Of a DNA stretch of 64,000 nucleotides, positions 21,864 to 31,980 are shown in pieces. The stretch is from NCBI GenBank assembly GCA_949987705.1, contig OX465281.1, positions 191,753,112-191,817,111 on the forward strand, written 5' to 3'. Position numbers and translations under genes: made by a program. Within the stretch, counting starts at the first letter, position 1; each line of letters opens with the position of its first letter. Origin of the DNA: Thereva unica. Its lineage: Eukaryota > Arthropoda > Insecta > Diptera > Therevidae. The notes under the pieces were generated by a model. The model ran no database searches. It saw only the letters and a program-made list of their open reading frames with translations, and was not told the DNA's origin.

Positions 21864-23166
21864 CTTTGTAGCCCAGAAATCTTTGAACTAAAGGGGCAGT
21901 AGGATAGTCCGTGTTGTTGATTTTTTTATTAATATAATATTTTAAATACTCGCAATTTTTTGTGTCAGTTACTATGTGATTTATGTCAACTTTTTTGCCA
22001 TATTTATTGTTGTTGAAACAGCAGTTCACACATTTTACTGATTGTTTGCCATCACACTCTTTTGTTAAGTGTTTACCGCTGCATCTCAGGCAAGCGGTTT
22101 CGTTTTTGCATTTTCGACCACTATGGCCTAATCTGCCACAATTGAAACAAGGCATTATATTAAGATCATCGAACACCTTGCAGCACTGATAACCAATGTA
22201 TATTCTGTTTCCAAGAGCTTTTATATATTTATATGTATCAGCTGTCACTTCTATAATAGCATTCCGTGTTTCGTTGATGGTTTTATAGGAATGCACTACA
22301 GTGCAGAAGAGTTCGCTATCAGCAAAATTCCGTTCATTAATGTCAGACTCCAGTTCTTCTTGTGTCATATTATTTTCAATGCCGATGATTTTCATTCTCG
22401 GGTTTAGGACTTCTTCTTTGATTACTTCGAAATCTTCTCCAATTTTTTCTATTAATTTTTCCTCAGTCTTCAGAGCATCTTCTGTGTTTATACATTTAAT
22501 CACAATTGAGCCATTCCTTGTTTCGCGGAGTTTTTTTATTGGGATTTTTATGTCGTTTTGAAGTTTATTTACTACAACTTGCTTTGTTTTGTTTTTGTTT
22601 TTATCTTCTTTAGATTTAATTACGAGAGCTGGTACATGTTCTTTTTGTCTTTCCGTCATTTTTAAACAATCGGCATAAGTCGTTCTAGTTTTATTTTCGG
22701 ATTTTGTTTTGTTTAATAGTTCTTTCAATAGTGCGTTTTTATCTTGTAGTTCAGCATTAAGTTGTCTGAGTAGAAATATTTCGCTTTTTAAACTTGTGTA
22801 ATCATCATCCGGGTCGACTATTGTTAGGTTAAGTTTCTCAGCCACTTGTTCATTGACGTTTAGTGAAACATTTTTAAGAAATTCTTCTTGAACTTTTTCT
22901 TTTTCGTTTAGTTTAATAATGATCCACCTAGCTTGTGAGCTTAATGACTTGCTGTCAAACTTCGAGGTTATGTCGGATGCATCATGTTCCGGACAGATAA
23001 TTAGCACATCACTTACGATTTTCGTATTTTTAAATCTTTTGAAATTACCTTCATGATAAACATTTTCACATATTATGCACACTCTAACAGAAACCTTAGA
23101 CTTTGGATGACATTTAAAAAACTTTCCGCCGCCTTTATTCGGCGGGTCAGTTTCGTTTCCCGTCAT
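21847..23166 (-). CDS. LINE ORF1: Gag-like nucleic-acid-binding protein
   Basis: This intact 439-codon frame starts with an ATG at 23166. Near the N-terminus a cysteine/histidine cluster (F-K-C-H, then V-C-I-I-C-E-N-V-Y-H and I-C-P-E-H) resembles a PHD- or esterase-associated zinc finger of LINE ORF1 proteins. The middle (about residues 110-165) is charged and probably coiled-coil. Two zinc knuckles lie near the C-terminus: C-F-N-C-x4-H-x4-C at residues 340-353 and C-L-R-C-x3-H-x4-C at 359-371. Such proteins coat the element RNA. It overlaps ORF2 by a few codons in another frame, as is common in LINEs, and suggests coupled translation. No disruptive mutation is visible. Confidence 0.85.
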   Translation of the reverse strand: MTGNETDPPNKGGGKFFKCHPKSKVSVRVCIICENVYHEGNFKRFKNTKIVSDVLIICPEHDASDITSKFDSKSLSSQARWIIIKLNEKEKVQEEFLKNVSLNVNEQVAEKLNLTIVDPDDDYTSLKSEIFLLRQLNAELQDKNALLKELLNKTKSENKTRTTYADCLKMTERQKEHVPALVIKSKEDKNKNKTKQVVVNKLQNDIKIPIKKLRETRNGSIVIKCINTEDALKTEEKLIEKIGEDFEVIKEEVLNPRMKIIGIENNMTQEELESDINERNFADSELFCTVVHSYKTINETRNAIIEVTADTYKYIKALGNRIYIGYQCCKVFDDLNIMPCFNCGRLGHSGRKCKNETACLRCSGKHLTKECDGKQSVKCVNCCFNNNKYGKKVDINHIVTDTKNCEYLKYYINKKINNTDYPTAPLVQRFLGYKGDSSN

Positions 23167-24601
23167 TTTGGTAACTCTAGATATTATTAGATATTATTTT
23201 CCAATGGTGTAGTTATTCAGGATAAGTTCTCATTAACAATTTTTCGTCAATCTCCAGGTAGATTCTCTAGAGCGAGAACGGCCATTTTATATTTTAAAAT
23301 TTAAAACAAATTTTTCAGATCATCATTGAATAATTTGCTGATTCCATTTTCAATGCTATTAAAACGAATAATATGAATATAGTCCGGGGAAATTAGCAAA
23401 AAAACGCGAAAGGAGAAAAACTCCAAAATGGCTGAAAATTGGTACACAGCTTCCTTATGACTTTTTAAGAAAACAATTTCAGAATCCAAAAAAATAAAAC
23501 ATGGTCGCCGGAAATATCGGGTTTTTTCCGATTTTTCCATGTATCTCGGTTTCTATAGGTCTTACAACCCCGTGCAAAGGCACAAAATGTTAACAATAAA
23601 ATTCTCTACAACTTTAGTTCAGACAAAAAAGTTGACCCGATTAACCCTTTGGAAGTTATTCAAGGTCAAAGTTTTCGAAAATCCTTTTTTGGCCAAAATT
23701 TCAATTAAAACCCGGTATTTTCGAAATTTTTTCAATCAGTCAATACGAAACGTTATTGCCTAATTTTTTCGAAAACTTAACAATTTCAAAGTTATTCAAG
23801 GTCAAAGTTTGAAAAAATCACTTTTTGGCCAAAAATCACTTCAAACCAGTTTTTTTTTTTCGAAAGTTGTATTTGGTTGGCAATAATGTTTGGTATAAGT
23901 AGATGAAAAAAATGTTTTGCCTACAAAATACAATTATCGAAAAAAAAAAAACTGTTTTTGACAATTTTTCGAAAAATAGTTTTCCCAGTAGGGAAGTCAT
24001 TTAGCAGAAGGAGTCCCAGTACAAAAAAGCCTTCCACCCAGTACATAAAAGACATTACATTAACACGGCGATGGCCTAAGTGGTGAAAGACTTCCTTTTT
24101 TCCTTCCGTAGAATGTGTTTTGGAAGTATTTACACCTTATTTATTATATTGTTAATTTATAATTATATATACTGCGCCCACCTTTGCCACAAAAACAGTT
24201 GGGCCCCCACGGTTTACAGAAACAGAAGGTAATGTAAAAGATATGACAGCTTCGAATACCGTAAAAAATGGGCGACTGGCGACGCCAGCCTTAATGCAGA
24301 AACAACAAGAACAGCTTCGATTTGATATGGAAAGCGGGCCCCACGTGACGTCAGCATTAAAATACCGTATACGTTATACAGTCTTTTACATAACCTTGTT
24401 TCTGTATATCGTGGGCCCCCCAATAAAATATGTAAGTTTGCACTGTCTTGTTGAAAATAGGTTCGTCAGACCCTTTTCTCGCGTTTTCGGACGCACAAAG
24501 TGCACCAACATTAAACGATAGCGTGCGCAAGGGTTTCTCGAACTTTGAAGGAAAATGGTATTTTTTGACCACACTCCGGCCCAGACAGTTATTTCGTTGT
24601 C

Positions 24602-25282
24602 GAACAGTGGTTTTTCGTGAATGTTGTGTTTCTCTGTTTCCCAAATTCGACACTTTTGTTTATTGACTCCGCTAGGGAGTGTAAAGTGAGGTTCATACGT
24701 CACCAAATTTCATCGACGCGACCGCATGTCCATATTGCAAGCGACGCAGCTTGTACGTTGGCAACAATCTTTGAATAAGTTTCACTATGTATGGGAAGAG
24801 ATGAAGATCATGCTTCTCCTAAGAGTTGTTCCACTCACGTTTAACTCCTGAGTTAAACTGTAGCATTGGAGCGCCGCGGATGCGGTCAATTAGGACGCTG
24901 GCGAGTCACTGCAGCGCGTTCAAAAAACTTAGTATGGTTAGCTAGGGGACTTTTTGAACGTCAAAAAGTTATGGAAATGGTTACGTTGTAGTTAACCACG
25001 GTGTTATTGAACGACGAAAGTTTGCCATAGTTAACCATAGTAAGCTTTTTGAATTCGCTTCGTGTCGTTTTCAGTCGACGTCGAATTGCGTGAACTAGCC
25101 CCAGGGGCTAGTATTCGTACTTGTCTGAAATCGCCGAATTTCTCCCATATTTTTACGATAAGCGCTACTATTTCAGCCGTGTTGTTGATGTGAATAGGGG
25201 GTCGCTCCCCCCGTCCCCTAGTTTGGAAACCACTGGTGTAGGTATATAAATAAAGGTGATGGTTTGCCAATGCGTGAGTAGG
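24602..25282. other. Non-coding stretch between duplication and palindrome
   Basis: No gene or element end recognised. Short inverted words around 24960-25060 (AAAAAGTT...GGTTA and AACTTTTTG-like) suggest repeat debris. Confidence 0.35.
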
Positions 25283-25287
25283 CGACG

Positions 25288-26212
25288 CCACAGTGGGTCT
25301 CGCTCATAGAAGGTTCTGCTCAAAACTCAATTTTCAAAATGTGGAAATTTTTCAAAAAATTGTATCATCGTAGTTGTAATACTGTATCAGATCACGTGTA
25401 GAAATATTAGGTTGCTGACTGCTATGAGTCATCGAGCGCATGAGCATAAAGTTCATAAGTTGAGGCGAAATAATACTTCTGCGAAAAAGGAATGCCAGTT
25501 TATGCGCGATATAAAAACATTAATTTCTAACGTTTAACGATAAAATATGTGGAAGTGTATTATGTCCGTGATCAAGCAATGTATGTTGATTCTTATATAA
25601 TTTTGTATTATATTATAAGTTCATTGGTTTATGATATAGGGCTTAAAATTTATGGTAGTGTTTTTTTTTTGTAGGGGGTTTTTTAAATGACATTTTCTCG
25701 AAAATGCGCAAAGTTCTATTTTTGATTCTTTTTTTATTATAAAAGGAAGGCTTTGTATATTAGTTAATCGAAAAAATTAGCAATAGAACTTTGCGCGTTT
25801 TCGAGAAAATGTCATTTAAAAAACCCCCTACAAAAAAATACACTACCATAAATTTTAAGCCCTATATCATAAACCAATGAACTTATAATATAATACAAAA
25901 TTATATAAGAATCAACATACATTGCTTGATCACGGACATAATACACTTCCACATATTTTATCGTTAAACGTTAGAAATTAATGTTTTTATATCGCGCATA
26001 AACTGGCATTCCTTTTTCGCAGAAGTATTATTTCGCCTCAACTATGAACTTTATGCTCATGCGCTCGATGACTCATAGCAGTCAGCGACCTAATATTTCT
26101 ACACGTGATCTGATACATTATTACAACTACGATGATACAATTTTTTGAAAAATTTCCACATTTTGAAAATTGAGTTTTGAGCAGAACCTTCTATGAGCGA
26201 GCCCCACTGTGG
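25288..26212. mobile_element. Foldback element with ~430-bp arms and CACAGTGGG ends
   Basis: Two arms of about 430 bp (25288 to about 25717 and about 25785 to 26212) are near-perfect reverse complements around a spacer of roughly 70 bp. The ends read CCACAGTGGG and CCCACTGTGG. CGACG occurs immediately outside both ends (25283-25287 and 26213-26217). CAC-starting ends with a GC-rich CGNCG 5-bp duplication are the known signature of Transib elements, but each CGACG here is one base away from the CAC terminus unless the extra C/G belongs to the repeat. It has no coding capacity. Arms differ by a few substitutions and a short A/T run length change. Confidence 0.8.
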
Positions 26213-26381
26213 CGACGTATAGTTGGCCATATGAGAAGCACTGATACTCTAAATTAATTCCTCAAATTTCCAATGAATTGTCATTACGATGGCAAGTCGA
26301 ATCGGAAGTTGATGGCATTTAAATTCAAACGGCAAATCATTCGTAATCATTGAAATTCTCAGAATCAAAAATCCTTGATAA

Positions 26382-26501
26382 GGCTGCTCCCACACTGCAT
26401 CAGAAATTGTACGAATTTGTGCGAATTCTGATGAAAATGTATACAATTTCATCAGAATTCGCACAATTTCGTACAAATTCTGATGCAGTGTGCGAGCAGC
26501 C
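26382..26501. mobile_element. 120-bp hairpin MITE with TAA duplication
   Basis: Almost the whole element is one hairpin: 59-bp arms (GGCTGCTCCCACACTGCATC... and its reverse complement) with four mismatches and a two-base turn. TAA flanks it on both sides (26379-26381 and 26502-26504), which fits a Harbinger-type target duplication. The inner part is itself palindromic (GAATTCTGATGAAA...TTTCATCAGAATTC). Confidence 0.85.
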
Positions 26502-26504
26502 TAA

Positions 26505-28776
26505 TGGTAGCTTCAATCACATTGCTCATAAGCTTTTTCGCAGGCAATCTGGTGCCATTGCAAAGCCTTGGTTCATTGATGTTTCGCAGTATGATAAATA
26601 CCGAACCAACTTTCAACTGAAGATAATGCCATCCATATCTAGAGGTTGTACAAAAAAGGTAATGCGCCATTTCGCGGGGCCAACATATTGGACTTAAAAT
26701 GACGCCTCATAGTTTACTGTATTCTACTCGTCATACTCTTTCATTTGAAACTCTTTCATAACGGGGATTGTAAAAAAAAAGGTAATCCGCCATTTGATGA
26801 AGGCCGCCATATTAGATGTACCATAAAATTGAATATACTTTATTGTATTACCCTCAGAACCAAAGGTGTGTGCCAAATTTGAGCATCACCGAATATCGGG
26901 AAGTGGTCGAAAAATAAATCGCGAGATTCTTCACAGGGACGAAGTTAATAAGCTTGTAAAAATTAGTCCAGTCGTTTAGGTATCGCTTCAAATTGTGAAT
27001 CTAAACCATTCTCTAATCAACTTAACCACGCACACAAAATATCAATGAAATCAGTTAAGCCGTTTAGGAGAACTTTGGTTATATACAGACAGAAGAAATA
27101 TATGTATAAAGATTGTAAATTTTTCCAATGCAAATTAGTTCGGAGAGGGGGTGAGGTGGTGGGGTTGGTGGTGGTAAAATTAAGCGATTTATATTTTTGT
27201 TTTTAAATTTTAATAAAACAAAGCAAAATAAAAATGAATTCAAATATACATTAAAGTTAAAAAAAGTGTTTAATAATACTAATTAGAATTAATACAGATC
27301 TACCTCCCACAATAAGTACTCGTGATTTTCCCTACTAGGTTCCAGCTTATAATTAAATTTTTTCACATTTTCAGAAGCATTATCATTAGGGTTATCATAC
27401 CCTCACTATACCGGTTGAGGCATGAGGTCTTTGTTTTCGTGTTTGACATGCTTGCAATCGAATAGGTATGTATAATACCTATCAATTATCTGAGGCTGTT
27501 TTGTCCATCTCTTCCTTTTCCACCAAGCAGGATTAAGCAGTAACTTATGAAGTAAGATGGGAAATATTTATTACAAACGATATTATAAGGATCTTTTTTA
27601 AAGTAATATTACTAAGTATTTGTAAAAAATAATAACCTGTCTTTAACACTTCCGAAAATTAGAAAGTTATGTTAGTAGGGTTATATACGTTTTTGCGTAT
27701 ATTTCGATCTTATGAAAGAGTTCTCAACTGAAAGAAGTCGTGAATAAATATTCGGAATCCTTCGACATTATCTATAAATAGCTGATATCGATTCTGACGG
27801 CATCAGTCCCCAGTGAAAGTGTCTAATTTCTTTGGTAAAAGTGTTGGTTGTTTCCTACTTAAGATGATACTAATGTACTTGAATGATGGAATTAGATTTC
27901 AATTTCGTCATGGCTCCCCTTAACAATAAGTCCCAAAAGTCGCCAAACGTTAAGGGTTTACAATTTTATACCACCAAATGTCTCAAGGACTGAATATGTA
28001 TAACGCGTCAATAATAACGTTGTTATCTGTCCTGGATCAATAATAACGAGATATCTCGCTTCTTCCAAGAGATAAATATCTTAGGGCAATGTGTTTAAGG
28101 CGGCGAATCCTGCCAATTTCATTGATCCGTAGACAATTTATAACTTCACGGTGGATGTCTCTTATTTTTGGGGATTTCCTTTGGTAGTACGTCAACCATC
28201 GGAAAGGTACACAGCGCTGTTACGAATGATACAATTTCCTGTAAAGTTCTTTGTACGTACCATAATCCGGTCCTAAGGGTGGTATTTTCCGTTGTGTTGG
28301 TGGCAACGTCCTCGCCAAAATACAATCTTCTCAGCCATAGATGGCATTTTTTCGTCCTCTTTATAGAATAGGCTGTTAATAACCATTATGTTTTCTGAAA
28401 ATTTTGTTGATATTTGCAGGCAGGATTTTATTAGGTTCGGGATAAACTCGAACAGGCTTTGGAATTCTGTACACATGTCCATTTTTGTTGTGGTGTTTTT
28501 TTTTTCAACTGTGCAGAATAAATAATGAACTTGCTCTTCTTATAGTTGACAACGAAAACATAATTTTCAGGATTTTTTTAGTCTTGAATCGAAAGGAACA
28601 AATTGATACATTGCAAGGTTTATTATTGGGAAAAATTCAGTTGAGAAAACCCACGTTACTTCAGGCCAAACCTAATAAAATTTCAATTCTTGTTTTTTTA
28701 AAGTGAGCTGTTTAGAAATTGTATTTGTTAATCTATATTTTTTTATTAGTTTTTCCAAATTGGAAATAAAATATTA
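26505..28776. other. Long stretch without recognised genes
   Basis: The left part (26700-27120) has the look of old dispersed repeat (AATGAAATCAGTTAAGCCGT, then a GACAGA-type tract). At 28000-28480 the reverse strand has broken coding potential (I-R-D-I-H-R-E-V-I-N-C-L-R-I-N-E-I and neighbouring frames) that could be a retroelement relic, but I cannot identify it. A G/T-rich patch lies at 27135-27175. Confidence 0.35.
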
Positions 28777-28813
28777 GGGTGGTCCTTAAAAAACTTTTTT
28801 CTTAATTTTCTTT

Positions 28814-30292
28814 ACCGAAGGGACACGATCCGAATGCCATATGTGTGTTATGAGAGGGATCGTGTCCCTTCGGTATGGAAGAAAGCGATCGTTGTCCCAA
28901 TTTTGAAGAAAGGCGACAGTCGGGAATGCAAGAATTATCGCGGTATTAGCCTTCTTTCGATCGTCGGTAAAGTATTTACGAAAATAATACAATCGAGGCT
29001 ACAGAAACATCGAGAGCAAACGAGCCGGGAGGAACAAGCGGGATTTAGACCACATCGAGGATGCATTGATCAAATATTCGCCCTCCGTCAGTTAATGGAA
29101 GAAAGAATTCGTTGCGGCAAACGAATTGTCGTCGTTTTCATCGATTTCAAATCCGCTTTCGATTGCATCGATTGGAACAGCTTGTGGAGAGTCTTGGTAA
29201 CCGAACACGTGCCATTGAGAATCATCCAACTTCTCCAAGCGTCGTACGATGGCTCAACCAGCAGCGTTCGTATTCGAAACGACTTATCCGAGGAGTTCCC
29301 GATTCAGACGGGTGTCCGACAGGGAGACGTCGCTTCGCCACTTCTCTTCAACGTTGTGATCGACGCGATTATGCGTGAAGCATTCGATGGACGACTCGGA
29401 GTTCAATACGACGACAACAACTTCGTAACAGACTTAATGTTCGCCGACGATAGCGCTGTTTTCGCCGACACGGATGCCGAAGCAACGGACATCTTATACG
29501 ATATTTCCCGCATCGCCCAATCATACGGGTTAAAAATCAATGCTGAAAAGACCAAAGTGCTCACAACGGATGGATCAAGAGCCAGTGTTCACCTCGATGG
29601 AACCCAAATCGAACAGGTTCCAAGGTTCAAATATTTGGGATCATTGGTTGAGGAAACGAAAGTAGCATCGACGGCCGACGTTCACAGCCGTATCGGCCAG
29701 GCAACAGCAACATTCGCCTCGCTCAAGTGGTGCATATGGAAACGAGCAAATATCTCCATCAAAACAAAACTACGTCTTTACCGAACGTTGATTCTTCCGA
29801 TTCTTCTTTATGGATCTGAAACGTGGACACTGCTCAAACCGGACGTTAAGAAGCTCGAGGTCTTCCAAATGCGATGTTTGAGGCAGATCCTCCGTGTCTC
29901 ACTCCGTGATCGCCTTCGAAACGAGGTTGTCAGACAAAGATGCGATCAGCAAACACTGATCGAAGAAGAAATGCAAAAACGTCGACTACGGTGGTTTGGA
30001 CATGTTTGCCGAATGGATGATAACCGCTTGCCACGTAAACTTCTCTGGCGAGACCGTCCTGCAGACTGGAGAATACAGCGATCGGCACCGAAGAAAATCT
30101 GGTTGAAGAATATCGAGGGTGACTTAAAGAATCAACGATTATCAGTTACCGAGGCTCGAGACACCGCCAAAAACCGAGAAGAATGGAAGCGAATCGTGAA
30201 TAGAGTTCGGGACCCAGCGGCACCGACAGCAGCGTATCCGTTGCGGGGACGTCCCGCTCGGACCGCCAGCTAACGGATCAAAGAAGAAGAAG
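28814..30292 (+). mobile_element. 5'-truncated RTE-like LINE with 10-bp target duplication and 5' inverted tag
   Basis: AATTTTCTTT flanks the insertion on both sides (28804-28813 and 30293-30302). The 3' end is a (GAA)n tail. The first 20 bp (ACCGAAGGGACACGATCC) are the reverse complement of the element sequence at about 28859-28877, with a short filler between. This is what a 5' inversion (twin priming) leaves behind. The insertion landed inside the palindromic MITE and is younger than it. Confidence 0.85.
28834..30273 (+). CDS. LINE reverse transcriptase, 5'-truncated but open frame
   Basis: An uninterrupted frame of 479 codons holds a nearly complete reverse transcriptase and C-terminal domain. 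Its blocks are V-P-I-L-K-K-G-D, N-Y-R-G-I-S-L-L-S, F-R-P-H-R-G-C-I-D-Q-I, V-V-F-I-D-F-K-S-A-F-D, Q-T-G-V-R-Q-G-D-V-A-S-P-L-L-F, and L-M-F-A-D-D-S-A-V-F with the catalytic aspartates. C-terminally come L-Y-G-S-E-T-W-T-L and R-L-R-W-F-G-H-V-C-R-M, typical of RTE/BovB-type and related LINEs. The endonuclease is missing because the insertion is 5'-truncated, so the protein cannot support its own transposition. The first six or so codons derive from the inverted tag region and are not native. The absence of any stop in 479 codons marks a recent insertion. Codon usage is clearly more GC-rich than the surroundings. Confidence 0.85.
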   Translation: MPYVCYERDRVPSVWKKAIVVPILKKGDSRECKNYRGISLLSIVGKVFTKIIQSRLQKHREQTSREEQAGFRPHRGCIDQIFALRQLMEERIRCGKRIVVVFIDFKSAFDCIDWNSLWRVLVTEHVPLRIIQLLQASYDGSTSSVRIRNDLSEEFPIQTGVRQGDVASPLLFNVVIDAIMREAFDGRLGVQYDDNNFVTDLMFADDSAVFADTDAEATDILYDISRIAQSYGLKINAEKTKVLTTDGSRASVHLDGTQIEQVPRFKYLGSLVEETKVASTADVHSRIGQATATFASLKWCIWKRANISIKTKLRLYRTLILPILLYGSETWTLLKPDVKKLEVFQMRCLRQILRVSLRDRLRNEVVRQRCDQQTLIEEEMQKRRLRWFGHVCRMDDNRLPRKLLWRDRPADWRIQRSAPKKIWLKNIEGDLKNQRLSVTEARDTAKNREEWKRIVNRVRDPAAPTAAYPLRGRPARTAS

Positions 30293-30893
30293 AATTTTCT
30301 TTGGGGCACCCTGTTACTTTGTTCTACTATATAAAAAGGGATTACTGTAATTTTTGGGGATTTTTAGACTTAGGTTTAGGGGTCTCTACCGCTTTGTATA
30401 AATTCAATATTTTAGGAATGACATCTGGTCCTATTTGGGCCTTCTTCAATGTTTCTTCTTCATTTTTGTTGCTTTCATTTGTTAAAGCATCCAAAATTTT
30501 CCTTTAGAACAGCTAGTTTCAAGCACAATCTGCTTATACTTACCCAAGAAATGATTTGCAGATTTTGAAGAATTTAAAAGATTATGAAAGTGTCAATAAG
30601 GAAATTACAAAGTACGCAATAAAAATTTTTTTCTCCGGCATTTGTATTACTTATCAGAGGAAATGGTTGCATTTGTACTTTTTGATGGCGAAGCTTTGTA
30701 GACAAGGCAACAAAAATGAAGAAAAACCCTAGAGGAAGGCCAAAAGAGATCCAGATGTCATTCCTAAAATATTGAATTTATACAAAGCGGTAGCGAAAAT
30801 CTCAAAAAATTACAGTAATCCTTTTTTATATAGTACAACAAAGTAACAGGGTGCCCCAAAGAAAATTAAGAAAAAAGTTTTTAAGGACTACCA

Positions 30894-31215
30894 TAATATA
30901 TGTATATGTATATATGTACTTGGAAATAGAGCAGGAGGGTTATCCTGGAATGCTATTCGAAAATTTGAAGCAAACGGAAGCCAGTTGCGATTCGATTTAG
31001 TTTTGGTATCGTTGAATACGATCGGATCGTATTGAAGGTATTATCTGATAAATATTCGAAACGAAATTATTTTTGGCCAATCAATTTCATTTATTAACTT
31101 AATTTGACATTTTGATGCGAACAATTGTTTCAAGAATTTTTTAGAATATTTTAAAAGAAACAAATAAATTCAGCGCATCCGTCAATGGCTTTACTCACGG
31201 ACTGAAACCCGATGG
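30894..31215. other. Non-coding stretch
   Basis: No gene recognised; a short (TATG)n-like tract lies at 30897-30920. Confidence 0.35.
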
Positions 31216-31600
31216 CAGACGGACAAATTAAATTCGAATTCGCATTGGGGGATACTATTTTCTTATTTACGAATTTCGTGACGAGTCGTTTTTTTTTGTT
31301 TAAACGACGCAGGGGTTTTTTTACATGCACGATCGGGCAAACCAAAAGTGATATCAACATTGTTGAGATGCCGTTCGAAGTGTATCAACGATAGTATGAT
31401 CTGAAAAGATTTTTATAAAATTCGGTCGAGCTGTTTTTTGTTTCAACGACGGGCATGATTATAGTACCTGCACGATACGCTCAAACTAAAAATGATATCG
31501 ACTTCTCTGAGGTGCTGATCAAAGCATAATGTTCTGAAAAAAATTTCATAATATTCGGTCGAGGCCTTTTGTGTTTAAACGAAAAGTCTTCGTTTACGGT
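31216..31600 (+). repeat. Degenerate copies of the 146-bp tandem repeat
   Basis: Blocks such as GATCTGAAAAGATTTTTATAAAATTCGGTCGAGC, CCTGCACGAT and GATATCGACTTC...GAGGTGC recur here in the same order as in the 146-bp array at 49481-50117. I count two to three diverged monomers. No flanking element ends were found. Confidence 0.7.
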
Positions 31601-31980
31601 TTACAAGCACCTCAAATTGATTACTTTTTCTGATATCTCGATGGAATAAAACCCGTTCTAAACGAAGTGATCTTTTTTGGATTCTGCACAGCGATAGATG
31701 GATTCTAACAAAACATTTCTTGTAAAAATCCACCACTCTTCAAAAATCGTGCAAAAATTACCCTTTACAAAGATTACGAATTATTTAAACCTTAGATCAG
31801 CACTTTTTGGGCGAGGAATTGTTTTTCACGTCCTACAATTTCTCCAAGCTTATGCCGGAATTTCCAGTTGTTGGCATTTTCGGTAAAGTCTGTCGTCCTT
31901 TATATTGATTAGCATCGATAATATATCCTGAAATCTTTCGAATTCGAATGAATTCAAATATTACCTTTTAGGAAAAACAG

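Larger units (their letters stand above)
18721..23187 (-). mobile_element. Nearly intact two-ORF LINE
   Basis: The inserted block relative to unit 1 is 4467 bp. Read on the reverse strand it has a short 5' leader, ORF1 (23166-21847), an overlapping ORF2 (about 21863 or 21827 to 18975), a 3' untranslated region of about 250 bp and an A/T tail (TTATTTTATTTATTTATTAT on the plus strand). The target in unit 1 reads AATACAGAAT then TAGATATTAT. Here TAGATATTAT is present twice in tandem at the 5' end (23178-23197) and absent at the 3' end, so the duplication is atypical. Only one stop codon interrupts the coding potential, so the copy is young. Confidence 0.9.
18157..24601 (+). repeat. Tandem duplication, unit 2, interrupted by a LINE
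   Basis: Unit 2 is the near-identical copy of 15691-18156. It is split at 18720/23188 by the LINE described below and lacks the MITE of unit 1. Homology with unit 1 ends after CAGTTATTTCGTTGTC at about 24601. The dead R-C-S-D-T-D-I-L coding block (18158-18266) is its first feature. Confidence 0.9.
28777..30893. mobile_element. Palindromic MITE (GGGTGGTCC ends), interrupted by a LINE
   Basis: The left end (TA then GGGTGGTCCTTAAAAAACTT, running on to CTTAATTTTCTTT at 28813) is continued after the LINE by GGGGCACCCTGTTAC at 30303. The right arm (30738-30893) is the reverse complement of both left pieces joined, ending AAGGACTACC then AT. Arms total about 190 bp or more. With the LINE removed the element is about 630 bp and non-coding. 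A TA lies outside each end, which suggests a Tc1/mariner-type duplication. Confidence 0.75.

Noticed and set aside
28000..28490. Possible retroelement coding relic on the reverse strand
   Set aside because: Frames are short and I could not match any block to a known family, so no product is claimed.
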